64,000 bases of DNA from Bacillota bacterium. Lineage in GTDB: Bacteria > Bacillota > Clostridia > Christensenellales > Borkfalkiaceae. A model generated the notes under the pieces. It saw nothing but the letters and a program-made list of their open reading frames with translations. It had not been told where the DNA came from and did not search any database. The stretch lies in contig JAHZBZ010000002.1 in NCBI GenBank assembly GCA_019423125.1, positions 1 to 64,000 of the forward strand. Reading direction: 5' to 3'. Positions 42,646 through 51,697 of this stretch are shown piece after piece (position 1 is the stretch's first letter; every line of letters begins with the position of its first letter). The position numbers and the translations under genes are program-made.

Positions 42646-44451
42646 ATGGAACTTTATTATAATCCCTTAGACAAAAAATGCAAAAGCGTTACAGGTGGGA
42701 TTAGCACAGATGAAGATCTGACGATTAAAGTTTTCGGCAAAAGCAATGAGCCTTGCTCCCTCGTCCTGCAAAAGGATGGGGGCGAGGCTCAATATTTGCG
42801 TATGCAGACTACTTATACGGGCTGGCAGATCACGCTTTCCTTTCCTGAAACGGGGCTATATTTTTATCGTTTCCGTTTCGGCAGCCGAGAAGCGGGTTGC
42901 GGAAGGATGCGCAATCTCGAGATCTCTGAGAACGCGATAAATTATCAGATCCTCGTATACGATAAAAATTTTACGACGCCCGACTGGTTCAAGGGCGGCG
43001 TGATGTACCAGATCTTTCCCGATCGTTTTTACAGCGCTGGGCCCGTTTCCGTCGAAGAGGGCAAATGGCTGCATCGCGACTGGAACGACATGCCCGCATT
43101 CCGCATGAACGAAAACGGTAAGGTGCTCAACAACGACTTTTTCGGAGGGAACCTGAAGGGCATTTGCGAAAAATTGGATTACCTGCAGAGCCTCAACGTC
43201 ACTGTCTTGTATCTGAATCCGATTTTCCGCGCTTACTCTAACCATCGTTATGACACGGGCGATTACATGCAGATCGATCCTCTCCTCGGCTCCGAGGAGG
43301 ATTTTTCACGCCTTGTTTCGGAATGTAACAAAAGGGGAATCAAGATTATTCTTGACGGAGTCTTTAACCATACGGGGGACGACAGTCTTTACTTCAATAA
43401 ATACGGAAGATATGACAGCGTAGGAGCCTATCAATCGAAGGATTCGAAGTACTATGCGTGGTATAATTTCCGTCATTTTCCCGATGTGTATGATTCTTGG
43501 TGGGGAATAGACGTTTTGCCTGCTGTCAATGAGAGTTGTCCCTCGTACATCGATTTTATCACAGGTGACAACGGTGTGCTTCGTCACTGGCTGAAATACG
43601 ATATCGGCGGATACAGGCTGGATGTCGCAGACGAATTGCCCGATGAATTTATTGTCCGAATTCGAGAGGCCGTCAAGGGAAAAAACTCTGACGCGATCGT
43701 CCTCGGCGAAGTTTGGGAAGACGCCTCGAACAAGATCGCATACAGCAAACGGAGAAAATACTTTCAAGGGGCAGAGCTTGACAGCGTGATGAATTATCCT
43801 CTGAAAGATGCGATCGTAAATTATATCTCAACGGGTGAGGCTGCTCTTTTTCGTCAAACCGTCGCAATGCTTCGCGACAATTATCCGAAATGTGTGCTCG
43901 ATTCGCTGATGAATCTTCTCGGCACGCATGACACGGTGCGTATTCTCACCGTCTTCAGCGGCGTGCGTGCGTATAATAAAGAAGAGATGAGCAGGTTGAA
44001 GCTTTCAAAGAGCCAAAAGGCCGCAGCGAAGGAAAAGGTCAAGGCTGCTGCAGTTCTTCTTTTCACAGTCTTTGGTGTTCCGTGCATCTATTACGGCGAT
44101 GAGATCGGCATGGAAGGTTACTCCGATCCGTTCTGTCGTCGGACCTTTCGCTGGGATCGCATGGATGAAGATCTCTTGGAGCATTTCAGAAAACTTTCAA
44201 AGCTTCGCGCAAAGATGGAAGTCTTTAAAGAAAGCGAATACAGGGAACTCTATGCGGACAGCAATTGCGTTATCTACGAGCGCAGAAGCGATAAAGAGGT
44301 CGCTGTCGTCTGTATGAACAGGGGATGCAACAAATTCGGATTGTGCTTTGACGGGCCGTTATATAGCCTTTTTGATGGCAAAAAATATTGTGAAAAATAT
44401 GAAATCAAACCGCATTCGTATGCTGTCTTAACGAATAAGCCGATTTCTTAA
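42646..44451 (+). CDS. GH13 alpha-amylase/neopullulanase-type glycosidase
   Basis: 601 residues: N-terminal beta-sandwich (about 1-110), GH13 barrel beginning VMYQIFPDRFY, with VFNHTG, nucleophile Asp in GGYRLDVADELP, acid/base Glu in VLGEVWEDAS and LLGTHDTVRIL with the third Asp; a C-terminal beta domain follows. No signal peptide, so it acts inside the cell, likely on glycogen dextrins left by GlgP. The ribosome site is weak and it lies 10 bases past glgP, as the last gene of the operon. Confidence 0.93.
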   Translation: MELYYNPLDKKCKSVTGGISTDEDLTIKVFGKSNEPCSLVLQKDGGEAQYLRMQTTYTGWQITLSFPETGLYFYRFRFGSREAGCGRMRNLEISENAINYQILVYDKNFTTPDWFKGGVMYQIFPDRFYSAGPVSVEEGKWLHRDWNDMPAFRMNENGKVLNNDFFGGNLKGICEKLDYLQSLNVTVLYLNPIFRAYSNHRYDTGDYMQIDPLLGSEEDFSRLVSECNKRGIKIILDGVFNHTGDDSLYFNKYGRYDSVGAYQSKDSKYYAWYNFRHFPDVYDSWWGIDVLPAVNESCPSYIDFITGDNGVLRHWLKYDIGGYRLDVADELPDEFIVRIREAVKGKNSDAIVLGEVWEDASNKIAYSKRRKYFQGAELDSVMNYPLKDAIVNYISTGEAALFRQTVAMLRDNYPKCVLDSLMNLLGTHDTVRILTVFSGVRAYNKEEMSRLKLSKSQKAAAKEKVKAAAVLLFTVFGVPCIYYGDEIGMEGYSDPFCRRTFRWDRMDEDLLEHFRKLSKLRAKMEVFKESEYRELYADSNCVIYERRSDKEVAVVCMNRGCNKFGLCFDGPLYSLFDGKKYCEKYEIKPHSYAVLTNKPIS

Positions 44452-44499
44452 ACTATGCGAAGTACGTTGTCTGACATAATTTAAGGAAAACGGCATAAT

Positions 44500-44521
44500 A
44501 AAAGCGCCTTGATGCGCTTTT
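44500..44521 (+). terminator. Glycogen operon terminator
   Basis: AAAAGCGC / GCGCTTTT stem with CTTGAT loop, followed by TGTTTTTT. Confidence 0.8.
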
Positions 44522-44611
44522 TGTTTTTTCAACACTTTTTAGCGGATGACATCCAATTTTCACACAACCGTTGTATTATTTTGGCATGACCGACAAGGGA
44601 GAACAGCTTAA

Positions 44612-45595
44612 ATGAAAGCAAAGCGATTGTTGATTTTTTCTGTTTCCGTATTTTTGATCTTTGCATTATGCGGATGTAGCTTTAATTTGTATGGGGGGAT
44701 CGCCTCTTCGAAAAATGTCAAATTAGAGTACGTCGAAATTAAGACGAGCGAAGACGCTGAGTTTGCTGAGGTGGCTGCCGCTCGTTCGCTCGGCTGTGTC
44801 GTCACTGTAGTATCCAGCGCAAATGTCGAAACGGGATACGGCATCGGCGTCCTGTCTTCCATTTATTCGGGATTGATCCTGAACGACGAGGGATATATCC
44901 TGACCACGTATCAGGCCGCGCATCCTACTGAGTTCATTGACGGCACGACATACGAGGGTGATGTTTCGAGCGCTTATGCGGTTTTGTCCGACATCTACGG
45001 GGATACGACGCATTATCGCATAGATCTTGTCGACAAAGACGAGGATGCGGGGCTTGCACTGTTTAAATTTTATGATTCATTTTCCTATTATACGGACAGT
45101 TCGAAGAGCGAAACGCAGTCGGGCTTTCAGTTCAAGGCGTGCTTTACGGACAAGGCCGTATCTGTGGGGGCGAATGTTGTCTCGATCGGAAATGCGGCGG
45201 GATACACAGTCATATCCGAGGATGACAGCGCAAGTCAGTTTACCGACCTGCAGGTCAATGTTATGAGCGGTACAGTGCTTGAAGACGAATGCGATCCCGA
45301 TATTTTCGGTACCATTTCTTATTTAAATAAGGAATACGCCAGCTTTCTGATCACGGCGCCGGTCAGTGAAGAGATGATCGGCGGGGGAGTTTTTGACGAA
45401 AACGGATATTTGATCGGTTACAATTACAGTAAACTCTATTCGACTACGGATTCGGGCGTCAGTATTCTTCCTCGTGTTTCTATTGCGTACAAATCAGACC
45501 TGCTCATTGATTACATTGATCATATGTCGGAAAAGTTGCAGACGCCGATCCCGTATACGATCGCTCGGGTTGCGAATGAGGAGGCCGTGGCATGA
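44612..45595 (+). CDS. Lipoprotein with a catalytically dead trypsin-like domain
   Basis: 327 residues. A signal peptide ends in LCGC (lipidation at C22). Residues 55-315 follow the HtrA/trypsin fold: GYILTTYQAAHP (canonical GYxxTNxHVV), DAGLALFKF (D145, canonical DlAvLk), VVSIGNAAGY and, for the active Ser loop, EEMIGGGVFDENGYLIGYN. The His is replaced by Q101 and the Ser by I256, so it should not cut peptides. I infer a binding or scaffold role for the protease encoded next. Its stop codon overlaps the next start (ATGA). Confidence 0.8.
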   Translation: MKAKRLLIFSVSVFLIFALCGCSFNLYGGIASSKNVKLEYVEIKTSEDAEFAEVAAARSLGCVVTVVSSANVETGYGIGVLSSIYSGLILNDEGYILTTYQAAHPTEFIDGTTYEGDVSSAYAVLSDIYGDTTHYRIDLVDKDEDAGLALFKFYDSFSYYTDSSKSETQSGFQFKACFTDKAVSVGANVVSIGNAAGYTVISEDDSASQFTDLQVNVMSGTVLEDECDPDIFGTISYLNKEYASFLITAPVSEEMIGGGVFDENGYLIGYNYSKLYSTTDSGVSILPRVSIAYKSDLLIDYIDHMSEKLQTPIPYTIARVANEEAVA

Positions 45596-47610
45596 TGAAC
45601 TTAAAGAGTGTAAAAAAGCTGTCGATTCTCTTTTTGAGCCTTGTTCTCAGTGCAGTGCTCTTGCTTTCCTTTGCGGCGTGTAATTTTTCTTCTGACACGG
45701 AAAGTGTACAGACAACGTCCGAAGAATACAGCGGAAATAAAGTCAACGAAGTCACTTGCGAGTCAAATGTTTATTCCGATAATCATGCCGATTTTGAGGC
45801 ACTTTATGCGGAAACGAGTAATTCTGTTGCGACCATCGAGATCACTTATGAGTATTCTCTCCTTTGGCCGATGGGAAAACAGACCGCAACGGAGACAGGA
45901 ACTGCGTTTCTGATCGATGCCGAAAAGGGGTATTTTATGACATCCTCATCATTATATGAGGCAGTCATTGATGCGTCCGGATCAGTTTTGTCGCAGGAGG
46001 TCACTCTTTCTGACGGCACAAAGATGGGGGTTCTTCAGACGTTCTATGAAGCATCGACTCTGACGGATCGCTGGGGAAACGTGACCATTGAATCTTTTTA
46101 CAACTCGGACATTGCAGTTTTTCAGGCGGATGGGATCTCAGACGGGGTTTATACCGCAGAAGACGGGACAGAAAAACAGATCGCGGCTGTCACTTTTGCG
46201 GATTCGGATGATGTTTCTTTCGGCGAGGATTGCTATACGATCGCGACGCTTTCCGACGAGGATGATGACATCCCTGGGCTCATGGACATCAACATTGTCG
46301 CCAATCCGCATAATACGCATGAGTCGTGTTTTGAGATAGGCAACTCGGGCGGAGGGATCGGCGGGGGATTTTTCTGGAACAATGGCGGCTTTCCTTCTTC
46401 GAGTGAGAATATCTTTGACGGATCTGTTTCGTATCTCATCCAGACGGGCATCACAGTGCAGGACGGATACGAGGGGGCGCCACTTTTTAACGGAGACGGA
46501 AAAGTCATCGGCATGATCAATCGCCGTGTTGAGGAGACGACTTATTATCAGAATAATGACCCGTACGGCATCTCGTTTTCTACTCCGTCTGCAGATTTGG
46601 TCGCTTCAATTGCTGTCTTAAACGATGAAGACGGGAATAACCTTGGCATAACGATCTCGACGGATGAGAGCTTTGAAAATGAAACGATACGAGAGAGCAT
46701 TCTTTCGAATGCGTCTCAGATTGCTCATGCCGGCAGCACTTTGGCTGCGGTCGAAGGGAGCAGTGACGATTACTTTGTTGCCGATCCGAGCGCCGAGATC
46801 GTATTCAAACATCGCGAAGAGTCGGATCTTACAGGCATGACGACGGCTGAGCGGATCTATTCACAAAATTATGATGACACAGTAAAGATCATCGCATATA
46901 AAGACGGATATCTTGCGGAGGGATCCGGTTTTATCATCGATAAAGAAGACGGATATCTCATGACCAATCTGCACGTTGTGAACACGTTGAGCGGCGAAGA
47001 TGCCACGACGGCAAATCGCAACGTAAGCCTGGATGCCACATATTATGCGATCTTTGAAAACGGGACGACAGACAGGAACGGCAAGACGCAGTTTGTGCTT
47101 TTGCAGGTAGAAGTCGTCGCATACCAAAAACAGGGAGACATGGCGATTTTGCAATTCGTGAATCCGATCTATCACGAGGACGCAGAGGGAGTAAAACAGA
47201 GCGGCTTTGAGAGTTGTATCACGTTCGATACCGCCGTGCAAAACGCAGGTTCGCGCGTTGTAGCAATCGGCAACGGGCTCGGTTATGGTATGGCGCTGTC
47301 AACCGGCGTCGTCTCCGTCGCCGAATCGACTTGCAATGCTGCTGTGTACAATTTCAACATGATACAGACCGACTGTCCGATCAACAGCGGAAATTCGGGC
47401 GGGGCCTTGTTTAACCAAAGCGGCCATGTTATCGGTATCAACACGCTTGGACTTATTTTGGACGGATACGATAATGTCAGCTGGTCGATTCCGGCGGGTG
47501 CTGCGATCGAATTTATCAAGAACGTCAACGACGGAAAAGAGAGCGAAAAAACTGTTCATATCGTCAAGACGGAAAACAGAGCAAACATTGATTATTCGAC
47601 GGTTTCCTGA
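45592..47610 (+). CDS. Lipoprotein with tandem trypsin-like domains, the first inactive and the second active
   Basis: 672 residues, lipoprotein signal ending FAAC30. Domain 1 (about 65-345) has the HtrA strands but SSSLYE where the His should be and GYEGAPLF (E294) where the Ser should be; only D173 remains. It also holds a Gly-rich insert (250-267) containing GNSGG that is not at the active-Ser position. Domain 2 (about 425-650) is complete: LHVV with H461, GDMAIL with D516, and SGNSGGALF with S602. No PDZ domain follows. GAGGAGG precedes the ATG. The protein should be an outer-face anchored serine protease whose first domain, and the sister lipoprotein, act without catalysis. Confidence 0.85.
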   Translation: MMNLKSVKKLSILFLSLVLSAVLLLSFAACNFSSDTESVQTTSEEYSGNKVNEVTCESNVYSDNHADFEALYAETSNSVATIEITYEYSLLWPMGKQTATETGTAFLIDAEKGYFMTSSSLYEAVIDASGSVLSQEVTLSDGTKMGVLQTFYEASTLTDRWGNVTIESFYNSDIAVFQADGISDGVYTAEDGTEKQIAAVTFADSDDVSFGEDCYTIATLSDEDDDIPGLMDINIVANPHNTHESCFEIGNSGGGIGGGFFWNNGGFPSSSENIFDGSVSYLIQTGITVQDGYEGAPLFNGDGKVIGMINRRVEETTYYQNNDPYGISFSTPSADLVASIAVLNDEDGNNLGITISTDESFENETIRESILSNASQIAHAGSTLAAVEGSSDDYFVADPSAEIVFKHREESDLTGMTTAERIYSQNYDDTVKIIAYKDGYLAEGSGFIIDKEDGYLMTNLHVVNTLSGEDATTANRNVSLDATYYAIFENGTTDRNGKTQFVLLQVEVVAYQKQGDMAILQFVNPIYHEDAEGVKQSGFESCITFDTAVQNAGSRVVAIGNGLGYGMALSTGVVSVAESTCNAAVYNFNMIQTDCPINSGNSGGALFNQSGHVIGINTLGLILDGYDNVSWSIPAGAAIEFIKNVNDGKESEKTVHIVKTENRANIDYSTVS

Positions 47611-47616
47611 AATATT

Positions 47617-47651
47617 AAAAAGCAGGCTTTTCTCTTGAAAGCCTGCTTTTT
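47617..47651 (+). terminator. Terminator of the protease lipoprotein operon
   Basis: Perfect 14-base stem AAAAAGCAGGCTTT / AAAGCCTGCTTTTT with seven-base loop. Confidence 0.9.
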
Positions 47652-48120
47652 GTGTTTTTAGCAACAAAAACATTATTTTTGTCTCTCAACATACAAAATT
47701 TTAAAAAAGATTCTGTCTCAAATCGTCTGGCAGGCTTTTTTAAATCAATTAAACAGATGCCGAGGGTGCGTCGTGTGTTGCAGGAAGAAAAGGTAAAAGC
47801 TTGATTTGGGTTACGCAGGCATGGATGAGGCAAAACAAAGATGGACACATATAATTTTACTTCCAAGGCTTTTTGTCTAAAGTGTTTTTAAATTCGTTCG
47901 CGTGTAGGACAAAAATCATTCGACGTGATGAAACGATCTTGCTTTTATTTTGTCACGCCGTACAAGGCAATGATAATTTAAAGACTGTAAATTCAAAGAC
48001 AGATTAATGCGGGTTGAGTTGTTAAAAGAAAACTACACGGCGAGATATCTTTAACGGGATATTTTATGAAAAATAGTTCGAAACAGAAAAAACCTCTCTT
48101 TTTGACCCTTTATATCCCTA
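47652..48120. other. AT-rich gene-free interval
   Basis: About 470 bases without a supported gene; the frames here have no ribosome site or known sequence. It separates the lipoprotein operon from the RepL locus and may be worn mobile DNA. Confidence 0.5.
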
Positions 48121-48152
48121 TCTATGCGTAAAAGCCGTGTTTTACGCATAGA
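48121..48152 (-). terminator. Perfect 13-base hairpin after repL
   Basis: TCTATGCGTAAAA / TTTTACGCATAGA with a six-base loop, two bases past the stop codon of the minus-strand repL. No T-run follows, so terminator function is uncertain. Confidence 0.5.
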
Positions 48153-48153
48153 T

Positions 48154-48600
48154 TTAGATGTCCTTCTTTTCGCAATTTACGCTTAGAAATATTTTTTCTG
48201 CTTCCTCTCTTCCTTTTGGTGTTCCTCTCCATATAAAATTCGGGTTGATGTAGATTCTGCCCGATTTGTACTTTATGAACCCTTCCTCTTCCATCTGCTT
48301 TTTGGTCGTGCGGATGGTCTTGTCTGAAACTTCTAATTTTTTTGCAAGCACATCGTTTGTCACTGGTATTGTGCCTTTGTTGCTCATATTGCGAATTAGG
48401 AATAAAAGTAGCTTTGTTTTGGTGTCTTTTGGTCTTATTTGTTCTATCCATACCATGTAAAAGCCTGTATTTTGTCTTTTACTTTTTGCGTGGATCTCTA
48501 TTTCGCCGTATTCTTTTAGCTCCCCTGTTCTCTTGTTTCGTCCGAAAAATTCCATTGTCGGACTGTATGTACCTATTGTCTCGTTTGTTTCTCTCTTCAT
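48154..48600 (-). CDS. repL: RepL-family plasmid replication protein
   Basis: 148 residues. After a variable N-terminus (FFGRNKRTGELKEYGEIEIHAKSKRQ) comes a winged-helix: KLLLFLIRNMSNKGTIPVTNDVLAKKLEVSDKTIRTTKKQMEEEGFIKYKSGRIYINPNFI, split as the RepL pattern of small Firmicute rolling-circle-type plasmids such as those with RepL initiators. A chromosomal copy suggests an integrated plasmid or element. The gene is intact. The leader to its right is very AT-rich with several hairpins. It is divergent from a tyrosine recombinase 470 bases away. Alternative: a stand-alone winged-helix regulator. Confidence 0.75.
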   Translation of the reverse strand: MKRETNETIGTYSPTMEFFGRNKRTGELKEYGEIEIHAKSKRQNTGFYMVWIEQIRPKDTKTKLLLFLIRNMSNKGTIPVTNDVLAKKLEVSDKTIRTTKKQMEEEGFIKYKSGRIYINPNFIWRGTPKGREEAEKIFLSVNCEKKDI

Positions 48601-49032
48601 TTTTGTATTCCCTTTTCAGATTAGATTTATTAGTATATATATAATTATATATAAGCATTTAATAGCGGTAAATTTTTACCGATTTATCGGTAATTTATTT
48701 CCGTTTTTTCTTGTGTTTATATCGTCCTTTTTTACTTTTTTTAGTAAATTGGACGATATAATTTTATTTTACGCTGCCCCCCTGAGCACGACAGCGGGAA
48801 GATTTTATAGATCTATTTTTACAGTGCCTTTTTGGCTTCGTTATTTGGCTTCTCTGCCCTGCTTTTTCATTGTTCTATTACTTTTCTTTAAAGGGTCTTT
48901 TTTCTTGTTTTTGAGCTGATTTTTGGATTAAAATTGATTTTTTATTTTGGCTTCCCCTTTATTGGGTAAAAAATGCTCGGCAAATACGCCGTTCTATAAA
49001 ATTTGCAAAAAAATGTTTTTGAGGGCAGACAA
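48601..49032. other. AT-rich hairpin-bearing leader of repL
   Basis: No gene. On the minus strand this is the repL leader. It contains CGGTAAA-TT-TTTACCG at about 48666-48681, ACCGA-TTTAT-CGGT next to it, and a larger hairpin at 48719-48759. Such arrays control copy number in plasmid rep genes. A long hydrophobic frame (48533-48919, +) is likely just AT-rich sequence. Confidence 0.5.
48719..48759. repeat. Nested inverted repeat in the repL leader
   Basis: ATATCGTCC pairs with GGACGATAT and inside it TTTACT with AGTAAA around a T-rich loop. Confidence 0.6.
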
Positions 49033-49061
49033 TTGATTTTTCACTTTGTTTGCGGTATAAT
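49033..49061 (+). promoter_or_regulatory. Promoter of the tyrosine recombinase gene
   Basis: TTGATT (49033-49038), 17 bases, TATAAT (49056-49061). The expected start point, seven bases on, coincides with the ATG at 49068. Confidence 0.75.
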
Positions 49062-49067
49062 GTTTGT

Positions 49068-50135
49068 ATGGATGACAGAGATTTTTATAAGTCGCGTAAT
49101 TTGCGCAATTTAGAAAAAATTGAATATTTAAAAGACGATTTACCTGTTTTTGTCGACGAATATTTCCTTGGAATCGAAAATCAGACGAGTACCCTTACGC
49201 GTTTAAATTATGCATACGATTTAAGGATCTTCTTCGACTATCTGGTCAAAAAAGTATTCAAGGGACGCACGGTCCGTTCGCTAGAATTGCGCGATCTTGA
49301 GCAGGTCACGAGTTTTCAGATCGAGAAGTTTTTGAGTTATTTGAACAATTACGAATTTGGAGGAACGACGGAGTGCTGTAACGAGCGCGCCAAAGCACGC
49401 AAGCTCTCCTCTATTCGGGCGATGTATAAATACTTTTTCCAAAAGGACAGGATCAGCGTTGATAATGCAGCAAAAGTGTCGATGCCTAAATTGCACGAAA
49501 AAGAGATCATTAGATTGGAAGTGAACGAAGTCGCCGATCTTCTGAACTGCGCCGATTCCGGTCAGGGAATGAGTGAACATCAGCGTGCCTTCCATGAAAA
49601 AACTCGTGTTCGCGATGTCGCGATCCTGACGCTTTTTCTCGGAACAGGTATTCGTATCAGTGAGCTTGTCGGGCTAAACAATGACGACGTTGACTTTACG
49701 AATATGTCGTTTAAAGTGACACGAAAAGGCGGCGCACAGGCCATTCTCTATTTTTCTGAAGAAGTTGCGGAAGCGCTTGCAAAATATATTGCGGAAAAGG
49801 AAGAAGACAAAGACATTCCCGAGGGAGAATGTGCCCTGTTTCTTTCGCTCAAACGCAGACGCATCAGCATTCGCGCCGTAGAAAATTTGGTAAAAAAATA
49901 CAGTTCGATCGTAACACCTCTCAAAAAAATCTCGCCGCACAAGCTGCGCAGTACATACGGTACGCAACTTTACCGCGAGACGCAGGACATCTATGTCGTC
50001 GCAGATGTTCTCGGGCATAAGGATGTCAATATCACTAAAAAACACTATGCGGCAATCAGCGAGGATATACGTCGTTCGGTTGCAGGGAAAGTAAGACTGC
50101 GAGAGGCTGACCCGAGTGATCCCAAAAATCAATGA
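49068..50135 (+). CDS. Tyrosine recombinase (XerC/D-like)
   Basis: 355 residues: N-terminal SAM-like core-binding domain (about 25-125, TRLNYAYDLRIFFDYL) and C-terminal catalytic domain with Arg in GTGIRISELVGL, Lys in the beta-hairpin (TRKGGAQA), HKLR in ISPHKLRSTYG, His in LGHKDVNITKKHY and the nucleophilic Tyr in KKHYAAIS. It could be the chromosome-dimer resolvase or the integrase of the neighbouring RepL element. There is no Shine-Dalgarno, and the promoter -10 ends six bases before the ATG, so the message may be leaderless. The frame can be read back to a TTG at 49050, inside the promoter, which is unlikely. Confidence 0.9.
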   Translation: MDDRDFYKSRNLRNLEKIEYLKDDLPVFVDEYFLGIENQTSTLTRLNYAYDLRIFFDYLVKKVFKGRTVRSLELRDLEQVTSFQIEKFLSYLNNYEFGGTTECCNERAKARKLSSIRAMYKYFFQKDRISVDNAAKVSMPKLHEKEIIRLEVNEVADLLNCADSGQGMSEHQRAFHEKTRVRDVAILTLFLGTGIRISELVGLNNDDVDFTNMSFKVTRKGGAQAILYFSEEVAEALAKYIAEKEEDKDIPEGECALFLSLKRRRISIRAVENLVKKYSSIVTPLKKISPHKLRSTYGTQLYRETQDIYVVADVLGHKDVNITKKHYAAISEDIRRSVAGKVRLREADPSDPKNQ

Positions 50136-50172
50136 TTTATTTCAGGCATAGTACATCGTAAATTAACCGAAT

Positions 50173-51411
50173 ATGGAAAATATAACACAAATTGAACAAC
50201 TTGAAAAGATCTACATCATTCAACCTGTCACGGAAGAGGTCTCCTCTTCTGCCCGCTCTGTCCATGACGAAACGATTTCTTTGATCGAGAGCGCGGGAGC
50301 TGTCTATGCGGGGACGATCTATCAGAGGATCCGCGAGGTGAATCCATCAACCTTTATCGGCACAGGGAAGCTCGCTGAACTGCGTGAGCGTTTAGATGGC
50401 CTCGATCTCACCATCCTGTTTAACGGGGATTTGACCCCCTCTCAGACTCTCAATATTTCCGCTGCTTTAGACGATCGAAAAGTGATCGACCGCACAACGC
50501 TCATTCTCGACATCTTTGCTGCAAACGCAAAAAGCAGTGAAGGGAAACTACAGGTCGAGCTTGCTCAATTGAAATACATTTATCCCAGGTTGAAGGGAAA
50601 AGGCGAAGCGCTCTCACGCCTCGGTGGCGGGATCGGAACCAGAGGCCCCGGTGAGACAAAACTTGAAACGGACAGGCGGCGTATCCGCATGCGCATCGAT
50701 GTTCTGGAAGAGAAACTGAGAAATTATAAGAGTCGTCGGCGGCTCGTGGACTCAAGACGTGAAAAAGAATGTGCGCGAAGGATTTCCCTGATCGGTTATA
50801 CGAATACAGGTAAATCCACCCTGCTCAATCTTCTCACGGGCGCAGATGTCTATGCCGCAGATAAACTCTTTGCCACGCTCGATCCGACAACGCGCAGACT
50901 TGTCATCGATGAGACAGAGTTTATATTGACCGATACGGTCGGATTTCTGCGCGATCTTCCTCATAACCTCATCGCGGCGTTTCATTCAACGCTCGAGAGT
51001 GCGCTCAATTGCGACCTTGCGCTTATTGTCTGTGACGCAAGAGACTACGAAATGCAGCTCTCCACCACACTTGCCACCCTTCAGGAATTGGAATGCAATG
51101 TGCCCTACCTTATTGTTATGAACAAGAGCGAATTGCTTACTTCGTTTGAAGGATATCCGGCCGATTGTATCTTTGTTTCTGCCAAAGAAAACATCGGTAT
51201 TGAACAGCTTCGGACGAGGATCTTTAACTTTTTTAAAGACACTTTTTCCGAGGTCGTTTTACGCGTTCCCTATGCGCAGCTGTCTGCCTATAACAAATTA
51301 AAAAAATATGTCACCGAAAAGGAATTTGATTATCAGGACGAGTTCGTTGAAATCAAAGCGCGTGTTCCGAAAAAACACACGGATAAGCTGGCTCCCTATC
51401 GCGTTAAGTGA
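50173..51411 (+). CDS. hflX: GTPase HflX
   Basis: Ribosome-associated GTPase that splits stalled 70S ribosomes. 412 residues: N-terminal HflX domain (INPSTFIGTGKLAELRE region, about 40-170, ending LSRLGGGIGTRGPGETKLETDRR), a coiled-coil linker, then the GTPase with G1 GYTNTGKST, G3 DTVGFLRDLP, G4 MNKSE and G5 SAKE. The ATG has no clear ribosome site; it lies 37 bases past the recombinase gene. Confidence 0.95.
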   Translation: MENITQIEQLEKIYIIQPVTEEVSSSARSVHDETISLIESAGAVYAGTIYQRIREVNPSTFIGTGKLAELRERLDGLDLTILFNGDLTPSQTLNISAALDDRKVIDRTTLILDIFAANAKSSEGKLQVELAQLKYIYPRLKGKGEALSRLGGGIGTRGPGETKLETDRRRIRMRIDVLEEKLRNYKSRRRLVDSRREKECARRISLIGYTNTGKSTLLNLLTGADVYAADKLFATLDPTTRRLVIDETEFILTDTVGFLRDLPHNLIAAFHSTLESALNCDLALIVCDARDYEMQLSTTLATLQELECNVPYLIVMNKSELLTSFEGYPADCIFVSAKENIGIEQLRTRIFNFFKDTFSEVVLRVPYAQLSAYNKLKKYVTEKEFDYQDEFVEIKARVPKKHTDKLAPYRVK

Positions 51412-51475
51412 TTTTTTATCGATTTATGCGTGACATAGTACAATTTAAACCGTTAAAATATGAAAAATGGATAAT

Positions 51476-51504
51476 AAAGAGGACCGAATTGTTCGGTCCT
51501 CTTT
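51476..51504 (+). terminator. hflX terminator
   Basis: Perfect 13-base stem AAAGAGGACCGAA / TTCGGTCCTCTTT with a three-base loop; short T-run. Confidence 0.75.
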
Positions 51505-51655
51505 CATGATCAAGGTTATCAGTACAGATGCTGATCGACATATAAATTATCGCACAACATAATCGTAAGACTGGTCTATTTCCTCCATTATTTATGCGGA
51601 AGAGATTTTTATTTTCACCTAAGATATCCGTGGATACTTATCGGGATAAGGCGAA

Positions 51656-51697
51656 AACAAAAGAATGGCAACGCGTGTGCGTTCCCATTCTTTTGTT
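51656..51697 (-). terminator. Terminator of the scpAB operon
   Basis: 13-base stem AACAAAAGAATGG / CCATTCTTTTGTT, abutting the scpB stop codon; on the minus strand it ends in TTTTGTTTT. Confidence 0.8.

Noticed and set aside
48533..48919. 128-codon hydrophobic + strand frame in the repL leader
   Set aside because: Phe/Ile/Leu bias follows from T-rich DNA; it overlaps repL antisense, crosses the inverted repeats and has no ribosome site.
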